Below, piece after piece: positions 1 to 5,288 of a stretch of DNA of 5,288 nt (positions within the stretch are counted from its first letter, which is position 1; every line of letters begins with the position of its first letter). The notes under the pieces are model-generated. The model had not been told where the DNA came from. It saw only the letters and a list, made by a program, of their open reading frames with translations, and searched no databases. The stretch spans positions 1 to 5,288 of the forward strand of contig JACMIS010000904.1 in the NCBI GenBank assembly GCA_014381035.1, given 5' to 3'. The stretch comes from Armatimonadota bacterium. Lineage in GTDB: Bacteria > Armatimonadota > Armatimonadia > Armatimonadales > Armatimonadaceae. A program made the translations under genes and the position numbers.

Positions 1-21
1 GTTTCACACTGCGTGTGAAAC
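1..21. repeat. Perfect 9-bp inverted repeat at window edge (possible terminator or operator)
   Basis: The arms GTTTCACAC (1-9) and GTGTGAAAC (13-21) are exact reverse complements separated by three bases. The element lies 119 bases downstream of the peptidase stop codon, so it could be the stem of a transcription terminator for the minus-strand operon. The T-run that would prove this would lie outside the window. A protein-binding operator for a neighbouring gene is an equal possibility. The stem could also be longer than seen, because position 1 is the window edge. Confidence 0.5.
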
Positions 22-139
22 CGGAACAACGGCGGATTCGCGGGAAAGAACCGAACCAGAATCACCAAACAGTAGAAAGCACCGCAGGTGAAACCGATCC
101 AACAAAGTGTTGGCGCCGTCCGCGAAGGACAAAGAAAAG

Positions 140-2908
140 TTATCTTCTGCTACCAAACAAGATTGCCGACAGAAATAAGCGTCGGAGCCCGACATAGAGA
201 TACCGCTCAGTCGGATCATTTAAAAAAAGAATCGCGTGACCGGAGCCGATGGGTTCATCCACCACGTAGGCGGTTCCGGCGAGTAGTTTCTCCGTGTTTC
301 CGTTCCAAGCAAAGCCCGAGAGGAGGGTTTGTCCTTTTTCGGCGAACGTGATCACATTCGCACCTGTGTCGGACTTTTTCCAGAAGGTGGTGCCGGAAAG
401 GGGAACCGGCAGCGTTCCGTCGGGATAGCCCCAGCCCAGGAAATGATCCGTCCGGATGCTTGCTTTGAAGATGGCACCGGGAAGTGACAATGGCTGTTCG
501 GATTTGTTGATTTTCTCTTTTTCGTCCTTCGATTCCGACGATTCCCCGACCACACGAACCGACGTCATATCGGCTTCTTTGGTCGTTAACCACGTCGCCC
601 CGCTACCGAGACCGATAAGGCAGCCACCGTTTGACACCCAGTCTTTCAGCGCGGCGATGTCCTCTTTGGTAAACCGGCTCTTGTAACTGCCTTCGGGCAG
701 GACGATCACATTGAACGCGGCGCGTGCCTCGGGGTTTTTCAGGGCGCGGGTCGGTATCGCAGTGAACAGTACCCCGGCTTGTTTCAGCATGAATGCCGTT
801 CCGCCATAACCGGTCTGCGAAACCCCATCCCCGGCAACTATTGCGATACGAGGCGCGGTTACAGGGACGATGTTTTGTGACCCGAGCCCCGCGTCGTTCG
901 CACCGCCCCCTCCGAAAGTTGTCGGGATCGCTTCCACGGAGACACCGAGCAAGCGGGATAGCGAATCCAGTTTGCTCACGGCGTCATCCGGATTTCGTGA
1001 GGGGCGAACAAAGAGTGTTCCGGCGTTATATTTTTTCGCATTCACCGTGACCGGCTTTGTCGCCACGGAGAGACGGTACCCTTCTTGCAAATAGCGCGTG
1101 GCGAGCATCGCGGCATTATCGGTTGCGAACGGGATCGCGAACGCAGTCGCCGAAGCCAGCTCGCCAGTAATCCCGCCCGGCACCGGATTTGCAATCGTGG
1201 CTCCGTCCGCTCCCATCGAGAGAAAGCGAGTATTGTTGCTATTTATCTTCCCATTGTCGAGTGCGAATGCTTCCAACCCGTGAATCAGCGGAAGACTCCA
1301 TGCGGTTGTGTCGTAGAACTCGTACTCTTCCGTGGACTCATTTTCGTTGCGGTTTTCGTTGATCTTGCGCTTCGCGACCTGTGCCTTTACGAATTCCGAC
1401 TCCATCGCCGTATCGCGTTCGAGCAAGGCGCGGGCGAGATGCCCTTGCGGTTGTGCGTAGTCGATCACCAGGGATCCCGTCGGGAACGATTGCGGAACGG
1501 GTTTTGTGCCGTTTGATTCGTAGGGGCGAGCCGATGCCGTTTTGAAAGGCGCAGTCAGTGTTTTCACTTCGATTCCGAGGCGTAGCAAAAGCGCAACCAG
1601 TTCCTCGGCGCGTTTCGGGTCACGATTCGATGAAATTACGACCTGACCCGTTTGTCCTACTGCAGAACGCCGGAACGCGGCGAAGTCGCGAACCAGTGCT
1701 TCCCGGTTGGATGCGGCGGACCGGGCAGTCGCAATCGCCGCTTCAAAATGATGCGCTACGGCGTCGCGGAGTGTGGTGAGCGTGCCGTCCCCCTTTTTAG
1801 TGACAAGGTTTCCCCCACCATCGGTCTCGTAGGTCATCCCAATCGCCCCGCAGAGCGACGCGAACGAGTCGAGATAGCCGGGATAGAACAGGTCGTAGGT
1901 TTCCCGATTAACATACGACCAGCCGTTTTTATCGAATGCCGCACCGTTTGCTTTGCCGATCATCGCGGTCCATTTTTCCATGCGGGCGCGGTCGACATGC
2001 GGATTCGTCGCCTGCGCGTTCGGCGGAAAAAAGTACGTTTCCGGTTGCCCGTGCTGATCCACGAAAATATGCGGCAGCCAGCGCAGAAACTCGCGGGTCT
2101 CCTGTCGCGTTTCCGGTTGCGACTGCGCGATCTTGTCGCGGTTCATGTCGAACCGGTTATGATTGAACCGTCCCTGCATAGCCCAAGGAGTTTCGTTCTC
2201 GAACGCCCAGGACTCCGCGCTTCCGGTCGCGAACGCATTAAACGACACCACGAACCGTTCGTGACCGTCCGGGTTGAACACCGGGTTGAGAATAATCACA
2301 GCGTTGTCCAGAACCCCCGTTATTTCCGGCGACTCGCTCGCCGCGAGCGTATACAACGTCGCCATCACCGTTTCGAACGATGCGGTTTCGGAGCCGTGGA
2401 TGCAATGGTTGATCCAGACAATCGCGGGCGTCGTTTTCGTGAGGCTTTCCGCATCGACGGGGGACAGATTGCGCACGTCCGCGAGGCGCAGGTTCGCCGT
2501 TCGTATCTCTTCGAGGCGAGCAATGTTTCGAGGCGACGATACGGCGATCAGTCGCAGGGGGCGTCCCTCAACGGACTTGCCATATTCCCAGACGCGGGTC
2601 CGGTCCGATGCCGCGCCTGTGATAGAAAGAAGGGTGCGTTCCTGGTCACGGTAGGTGGTGTGCCATGAACCGATTGGGTAACCGAGCACCGCATCGGGCT
2701 TGGGGACATCGGTGCGGTAGGGGGGGCGTGCGTAGAAGTCGTATTGTGTGTTCCGTACGCCGGATTTTTTCACCGCGTTCGCGATATTCGCGGTCGCCGT
2801 ATCCGCCAGGTCAGTTTGTGCAAGTGCAATGTTAGCCGCTAAGAGTCCGGTACAGAACGCAATGCTAAGCCGTGGCAAGTTGTTTTTGAAGCCCCTCGAA
2901 ATAGTCAA
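140..2908 (-). CDS. Exported M14-family zinc carboxypeptidase-like protein with C-terminal glutamine-amidotransferase-like domain
   Basis: This 922-residue protein is predicted to be exported and to hydrolyse peptides at the carboxyl end using zinc. A signal peptide spans about 1-30: basic n-region, hydrophobic 14-29, and ALA just before Q31. The M14 catalytic domain covers about 80-395. Visible M14 hallmarks are HGSE (zinc ligands H171 and E174), NPDG at 212-215, FDMNRD (N256 and R257, matching the pair that binds the substrate carboxylate), DQHGQ (third zinc ligand H286) and TYE (catalytic E361). The spacing H171-H286-E361 is close to carboxypeptidase A, so the enzyme looks intact. A middle region (about 420-680) precedes a class I glutamine-amidotransferase-like fold (about 686-919, with AIVAGDG, VIVLPEGSY and the WVSNGG turn), probably non-catalytic. 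Large M14 proteins with this extension are known. No ATG or GTG precedes the signal peptide. The start is TTG at 2908 (AAGGGA 10 nt upstream) or TTG at 2878. It overlaps the upstream gene by 44 or 14 nt. Exact substrate is unknown. Confidence 0.93.
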   Translation of the reverse strand: MTISRGFKNNLPRLSIAFCTGLLAANIALAQTDLADTATANIANAVKKSGVRNTQYDFYARPPYRTDVPKPDAVLGYPIGSWHTTYRDQERTLLSITGAASDRTRVWEYGKSVEGRPLRLIAVSSPRNIARLEEIRTANLRLADVRNLSPVDAESLTKTTPAIVWINHCIHGSETASFETVMATLYTLAASESPEITGVLDNAVIILNPVFNPDGHERFVVSFNAFATGSAESWAFENETPWAMQGRFNHNRFDMNRDKIAQSQPETRQETREFLRWLPHIFVDQHGQPETYFFPPNAQATNPHVDRARMEKWTAMIGKANGAAFDKNGWSYVNRETYDLFYPGYLDSFASLCGAIGMTYETDGGGNLVTKKGDGTLTTLRDAVAHHFEAAIATARSAASNREALVRDFAAFRRSAVGQTGQVVISSNRDPKRAEELVALLLRLGIEVKTLTAPFKTASARPYESNGTKPVPQSFPTGSLVIDYAQPQGHLARALLERDTAMESEFVKAQVAKRKINENRNENESTEEYEFYDTTAWSLPLIHGLEAFALDNGKINSNNTRFLSMGADGATIANPVPGGITGELASATAFAIPFATDNAAMLATRYLQEGYRLSVATKPVTVNAKKYNAGTLFVRPSRNPDDAVSKLDSLSRLLGVSVEAIPTTFGGGGANDAGLGSQNIVPVTAPRIAIVAGDGVSQTGYGGTAFMLKQAGVLFTAIPTRALKNPEARAAFNVIVLPEGSYKSRFTKEDIAALKDWVSNGGCLIGLGSGATWLTTKEADMTSVRVVGESSESKDEKEKINKSEQPLSLPGAIFKASIRTDHFLGWGYPDGTLPVPLSGTTFWKKSDTGANVITFAEKGQTLLSGFAWNGNTEKLLAGTAYVVDEPIGSGHAILFLNDPTERYLYVGLRRLFLSAILFGSRR

Positions 2909-3284
2909 CCAGGTCGTTTCCCTTCACACCATCCGTTACGCGCTTAATTAACTTTTGGAACGGAAATACCTGCAAACCGCCATCACCAAACGGGAAAACA
3001 ACCGATGACTGCGTGTAATCGTCCGCGAAACGCCACACACCGGAAAGATTCCTGCTCAGGGTTTCGCCGAGATAGCATCCGGCATAAAAAACGGTCAGTT
3101 CCTTGCCTGCGGCGGGCGTTGCGGGGTCAGCAAACTTTTCATCGGACAGGCGGATCAATGCTTCCAGTGCCCAGACGGATCGTTCGCTAAAATCGAGGCG
3201 CGACGCCATCTCCTCGTCACCGGCGCGAACCTGAGCGACCAGTGATTCGGCGTATTCGCGCACATTAATTTCGTCAAGTTTCAT
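2865..3284 (-). CDS. Small soluble protein of unknown function, coupled to the peptidase gene
   Basis: This 139-residue protein has no signal peptide or membrane segment, so it is probably cytoplasmic. Residues 1-50 look helical and acidic. The centre carries FYAGCYLGETL (66-76), with W84 about ten residues later and an aromatic stretch VFPFQKLIKRVTDG (106-119). The pattern 'YLGE, then Trp, then a hydrophobic P-F-x-K-x-x-K-R segment' recalls several uncharacterised small bacterial families, DUF3806-like ones among them, but I cannot assign it to one. The start is ATG at 3284, only 6 nt after the stop of the upstream pilin-like gene, with no good ribosome-binding site. Translation probably depends on ribosomes arriving from upstream. 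Its 3' end overlaps the start of the M14 peptidase gene, which suggests co-translation. I infer no function; an accessory or immunity-like role would be guesswork. Confidence 0.85.
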   Translation of the reverse strand: MKLDEINVREYAESLVAQVRAGDEEMASRLDFSERSVWALEALIRLSDEKFADPATPAAGKELTVFYAGCYLGETLSRNLSGVWRFADDYTQSSVVFPFGDGGLQVFPFQKLIKRVTDGVKGNDLVDYFEGLQKQLATA

Positions 3285-3290
3285 ACCGAG

Positions 3291-4022
3291 TCAGTGTACC
3301 GGTTGCGCTTTTACTTTGCCCGGCTTGGTATCCCACGGCATTTCGGGTTGCTCCCGCCAAACCTGCCAAAAAGCGGACACCGAATATTGCTTGACGTGTC
3401 CATCCAGAAATAACACAGAGCGGCAGTGACTCAGATTTTTATAAGGCTGTGAATAGGCGAGTATGACTTTTTCGGGAGTTTTTAGATCGGCAATACGCAA
3501 ACCGCCCAAGCTACGCCGCCAGAGGAAAGGTTTGCCCGACGCCGGATCAATGTTTGAGGGTGGATCGTTCCATTTTGTGTCGAAATAGGGTACCAGTTGG
3601 AGGTACATCTTTGCCGACCCGAGTCTCTCTGGCAAGAAACCATTGTTGTCTCGCGCATACCCGGAGAGAGCAATCCCGTACCTTTGCAGAGCGGATAAAG
3701 AGGAACTCGCACGCGCTTTTTCATTTCCTGCATTGAAAGAGGGCATAAGGATACTCGCCAAGAATCCGACGATCAACAAGCCGAAAATCCATGACTGGTA
3801 CCGATTCGCGAAAACCATCAGATTATTCCGGATGTAACGAAATCCACCACCTTTGGAGTCCGCGAAAAGACCCACTACGCCGCAAAACGCAAACGCGAAT
3901 CGAATCGCCGCTGATCCCTCACCCTCCCAGAGTAGCCAGCCGGCAACTCCGCACGTTGCCAGGAAGAATGCGGAAAGCAGGTTCCAGCCAAAATGAGTCA
4001 GGTGAAATAATCTTTCGGTCAT
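3291..4022 (-). CDS. Membrane-tethered pilin-like protein (second complete paralog)
   Basis: This 243-residue protein has three predicted membrane segments (about 12-32, 39-54 and 78-95) followed by a pilin-like domain. The third segment, with EKARASSSLSALQRYGIALS (101-120) and the GYARDNNGFLP stretch (121-131), resembles the N-terminal helix of DUF1559/type II secretion G-like pseudopilins. The domain ends in HCRSVLFLDGHVK (199-211), similar to the H-x-DG ending of those families. In true pseudopilins the helix is at the N-terminus behind a G-F/M-x-x-x-E cleavage site; here no such site is seen and two extra membrane segments precede it. Basic residues at K57, R62, R65 and R74 put the 55-77 loop inside the cell, which places the C-terminal domain outside. 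The start ATG overlaps the upstream stop as ATGA (4019-4022) and has no clear ribosome-binding site, so it is probably translationally coupled. The TM2 motif RFAFAFCGVV (41-50) matches RFAFALSGVL in the upstream gene. Role in the envelope is unknown. Confidence 0.88.
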   Translation of the reverse strand: MTERLFHLTHFGWNLLSAFFLATCGVAGWLLWEGEGSAAIRFAFAFCGVVGLFADSKGGGFRYIRNNLMVFANRYQSWIFGLLIVGFLASILMPSFNAGNEKARASSSLSALQRYGIALSGYARDNNGFLPERLGSAKMYLQLVPYFDTKWNDPPSNIDPASGKPFLWRRSLGGLRIADLKTPEKVILAYSQPYKNLSHCRSVLFLDGHVKQYSVSAFWQVWREQPEMPWDTKPGKVKAQPVH

Positions 4023-4765
4023 GGAGTCGGTTTGTTTGCCGGAACATGGAATCGTTCCCAGTTTTCTGCCCGACGTTGTGTTTCGGTGCGCAGCTGCTGG
4101 AAAAGAGTTTCGTCTATGAATGTTACCCCGTCTCCGAAAGCAACGAGACGCCGGTAAGTTTTTGTTCGCTCGTCAAATTTAAGTGTTGGGGAAAAGGCAA
4201 AAACGGTGTTGTCCGCCGTCGTTGAGAAGACCTCGAAGGGCTTGCCCAAAATGGCGCGGTTTACGACAAAGCGTGATTGACTGGAATCGGGTGACGATTG
4301 CCACATGTCGAACCGGGTTTCGCCGACTTTACTCCGGGCAAAATGATCCGGTAGATACGAGGAGAGCGCGGCTTCGACTTCGATACGATTACCGGAAGGG
4401 AATGAATCATAGTCTTGTTCGTAGGCGCGCAGGGCAATCTCGATCATTTTCAAACGACTGCTCGGTGAATGACGATTGGAGCGAGTCGGTGCCTTGATAA
4501 GCACAGGGTAGAGCACGGCGCACAACATTGTCGTGATCAAAGTACAAGCGACCACGTTGCCGAATGTGCCATCCATAATCGCGTTTCGAAGCCAGGGTAG
4601 CTGTTGCAAAGCCGCAACCGTAAGCACGCCAGACAGTGCGAATGCGAAGCGAAGACACGCAGGGTCGCCGACTGAAACATATACAAGCGTGTACCCGATA
4701 AATATCGTGGCAACGAAACCGAGCAGGGCAAGTATATTCCGGTTCGTGTTGGGGCTTGGTGGCAT
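4019..4765 (-). CDS. Membrane-tethered pilin-like protein (first complete paralog)
   Basis: This 248-residue protein has the same plan as the next gene: membrane segments at about 10-31, 38-55 and 70-90, then a pilin-like region with RLKMIEIALRAYEQDYDSFP (104-123), close to the L-K-x-I-x-x-A-x-x-x-Y-x-x-D-Y-D-x-F-P pattern of Armatimonadota-type pseudopilins. It ends in AFGDGVTFID (209-218), the counterpart of the DG-containing end of the paralog. The middle (about 127-205) is longer and less like the paralog. No prepilin cleavage motif is visible. I chose ATG at 4765 over the longer GTG start at 4807. It has GAGG at a 6-nt spacing, and it places the RFAFA motif at residue 39, against 41 in the paralog. 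ATG at 4769-4771 is also in frame but abuts the GAGG. The stop forms an ATGA overlap with the downstream gene. Function is unknown; topology suggests the C-terminal domain faces outside the cytoplasm. Confidence 0.87.
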   Translation of the reverse strand: MPPSPNTNRNILALLGFVATIFIGYTLVYVSVGDPACLRFAFALSGVLTVAALQQLPWLRNAIMDGTFGNVVACTLITTMLCAVLYPVLIKAPTRSNRHSPSSRLKMIEIALRAYEQDYDSFPSGNRIEVEAALSSYLPDHFARSKVGETRFDMWQSSPDSSQSRFVVNRAILGKPFEVFSTTADNTVFAFSPTLKFDERTKTYRRLVAFGDGVTFIDETLFQQLRTETQRRAENWERFHVPANKPTP

Positions 4766-4771
4766 AAACAT

Positions 4772-4775
4772 CCTC
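4772..4775 (-). promoter_or_regulatory. Ribosome-binding site deciding the start at 4765
   Basis: On the minus strand GAGG lies 6 nt before ATG at 4763-4765 (GAGG-ATGTTT-ATG). For the other in-frame ATG (4769-4771) the same GAGG has no spacing at all, and the GTG at 4807 has no comparable motif. This supports a 248-residue product. Confidence 0.6.
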
Positions 4776-4788
4776 GTTGTCCGTGTCC

Positions 4789-4794
4789 ATTGTA
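4789..4794 (-). promoter_or_regulatory. Possible internal -10 promoter element (TACAAT)
   Basis: TACAAT differs from the sigma-70 consensus TATAAT at one position and would give a transcript start near 4782, about 17 nt before the chosen start codon. The -35 region is weak (TAACGG at 17-nt spacing, poor match to TTGACA). It may let the lower four genes be transcribed separately from the truncated upstream gene. The element is within a 119-nt gap, the only sizeable non-coding gap between genes here. This is a guess from consensus matching only. Confidence 0.3.
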
Positions 4795-4795
4795 A

Positions 4796-4808
4796 CGTGA
4801 ATCTCACG
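4796..4808. repeat. Short inverted repeat in the gap before the pilin-like pair (possible operator)
   Basis: CGTGA and TCACG form a perfect 5-bp inverted repeat with a 3-base spacer. It sits directly upstream of the possible -10 element, within its spacer region, where a repressor could act. Five base pairs can easily occur by chance, so this is only suggestive. Confidence 0.25.
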
Positions 4809-4852
4809 GTTCCGTTACGCGCGTTTCAGGGCTCAAAACGCAACTTACCAAG

Positions 4853-4872
4853 GATATGATCAGACGCATATC
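4853..4872. repeat. Inverted repeat just after the truncated upstream gene (weak terminator or operator candidate)
   Basis: GATATG (4853-4858) and CATATC (4867-4872) are reverse complements around an 8-base loop, starting 13 bases after the upstream stop codon in the direction of transcription. There is no T-run following it on the minus strand and the stem is AT-rich, so it is a poor intrinsic terminator. Transcription may continue through into the next gene. Confidence 0.25.
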
Positions 4873-4884
4873 GAACAGTCCCGG

Positions 4885-5288
4885 CTAAAAGTGAGGTTCT
4901 GACACGTTATTTTCCGCGTCGCGCTTTGCCTTTTCCCGTTTCGCGGGTGCGATCAGAGCAGGACGTTCGCGGAGCAGTCGATCCAATTCCGGTTTCTCGC
5001 GCGAATAACTGACACCATTCAAAAACAAGACGCCGTAATACGAACCGATTGGTCTTGGCGAGTAAGCAACTACCACCTGTTCCGGATGCGCGATGTATTC
5101 TAGTCGTAAACCGCTCAGCTCACCGCACCATGCAAGCGGTTTATCACTGCTACTGTCTCCCTCGGGCGACTTCGCGCGGGGAATATAGGCGTAAATATGC
5201 ATATTCCCTGTCTTCGGTGGGAGTATCCCTCCATGTTGCTCTGCATACTGAAGGAGTGAGAATCCTTCTCGTCGTAACCGGCTGTGCA
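4885..5288 (-). CDS. Third pilin-like paralog, C-terminal part only (5' end outside window)
   Basis: The frame is open from the TAG stop at 4885-4887 to the window edge, giving 133 visible residues, so the gene begins outside. An internal ATG at 5202 is not the real start: the residues before it, RREGFSLLQYAEQHGGILPP, match the pilin-like helix of the paralog (LQRYGIALSGYARDNNGFLP). Downstream, KPLAWCGELSGLRL aligns without gaps to KPFLWRRSLGGLRI of the gene at 3291-4022 (7 of 14 identical), and PEQVVVAYS to PEKVILAYS. The end differs: where the paralog has FLDGHV, this has FLNGVS, and the preceding His is replaced (SYYG). The tail (visible residues 95-133) is highly charged, rich in Arg, Lys and Glu. 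Membrane segments, if present, lie outside the window. A 119-nt gap separates it from the next gene. Function unknown. Confidence 0.82.
   Translation of the reverse strand, partial: HSRLRREGFSLLQYAEQHGGILPPKTGNMHIYAYIPRAKSPEGDSSSDKPLAWCGELSGLRLEYIAHPEQVVVAYSPRPIGSYYGVLFLNGVSYSREKPELDRLLRERPALIAPAKREKAKRDAENNVSEPHF

Noticed and set aside
99..113. CCAACA/TGTTGG hairpin after the peptidase stop as a terminator
   Set aside because: The 6-bp stem is followed by ATCGGTTTC on the minus strand, with no real T-run.
4..219. Minus-strand open frame of 71 residues at the window start
   Set aside because: It overlaps the end of the peptidase gene in another frame, has no recognisable motif and spans the inverted repeat. 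I treat the 1-139 stretch as non-coding.
590..640. Cys763 in GGCLIG as an amidotransferase nucleophile
   Set aside because: The surrounding WVSNGG-CLIGLG pattern matches the non-catalytic GG-turn of ThuA-like domains, and no partner His-Glu is evident.
1085..1516. Plus-strand open frame of 143 residues
   Set aside because: It is antisense to the middle region of the peptidase, with no domain and no ribosome-binding context of note.
1652..2668. Long plus-strand open frame of 338 residues
   Set aside because: It lies wholly antisense to the M14 catalytic domain, whose zinc and catalytic residues are in the minus frame. Its translation is Arg-rich and has no recognisable domain, as expected of a shadow frame in GC-rich DNA.
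2815..2908. Lipoprotein signal in the peptidase (Cys at residue 19)
   Set aside because: The residues before the Cys (S-I-A-F) do not fit a lipobox, and the Cys is inside the hydrophobic core. A normal cleavage site ALA-Q follows at 30/31.
4766..4807. GTG start giving a 262-residue version of the first complete pilin-like protein
   Set aside because: The added 14 residues have no counterpart in the paralog, and the GAGG site fits ATG at 4765 better.
1..5288. tRNA, rRNA, CRISPR array, insertion sequence or transposase
   Set aside because: No spaced direct repeats, no terminal-repeat-bounded transposase frame and no RNA-gene signature were seen; nearly all the window is taken up by the minus-strand genes.

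Overview
All supportable genes in this window lie on the minus strand and read as one closely packed block, described here in transcription order (high to low coordinates). First come three consecutive genes for related membrane-anchored proteins that look like pseudopilins (5288>4885, cut by the window edge; 4765-4019; 4022-3291). A small soluble protein of unknown function follows (3284-2865), then a large exported M14-type zinc carboxypeptidase-like protein (2908-140). The last 139 bases hold no convincing gene. They end in a perfect 9-bp inverted repeat at the very edge of the window.

The likely host is a Gram-negative-type, moderately GC-rich bacterium, possibly a member of Armatimonadota. 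The main clue is the segment reading '..EKARASSSLSALQRYGIALSGYARDNNGFLP..' in pieces, and its counterpart 'ALRAYEQDYDSFP'. These resemble the helix after the pilin transmembrane segment in the expanded DUF1559/type II-secretion-G-like families of Armatimonadota and Planctomycetota. The large M14 peptidase with a C-terminal glutamine-amidotransferase-like domain also fits such lineages. This assignment is from memory of the families and is not proven.

The most interesting content is the set of three tandem paralogs. The two that are complete share an unusual layout: two N-terminal membrane segments, then a third, pilin-like hydrophobic segment in the middle of the protein, then a pilin-like C-terminal domain. 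Neither shows a prepilin peptidase cleavage motif, so they look like permanently membrane-tethered relatives of pseudopilins rather than subunits that assemble into a fibre.

Gene spacing suggests co-expression from 4765 downwards: a 4-nt ATGA overlap, then a 6-nt gap, then a 14- or 44-nt overlap. The 119-nt gap at 4766-4884 contains a possible internal promoter. How the tethered pilin-like proteins, the small protein and the exported peptidase work together, if they do, cannot be read from the sequence.
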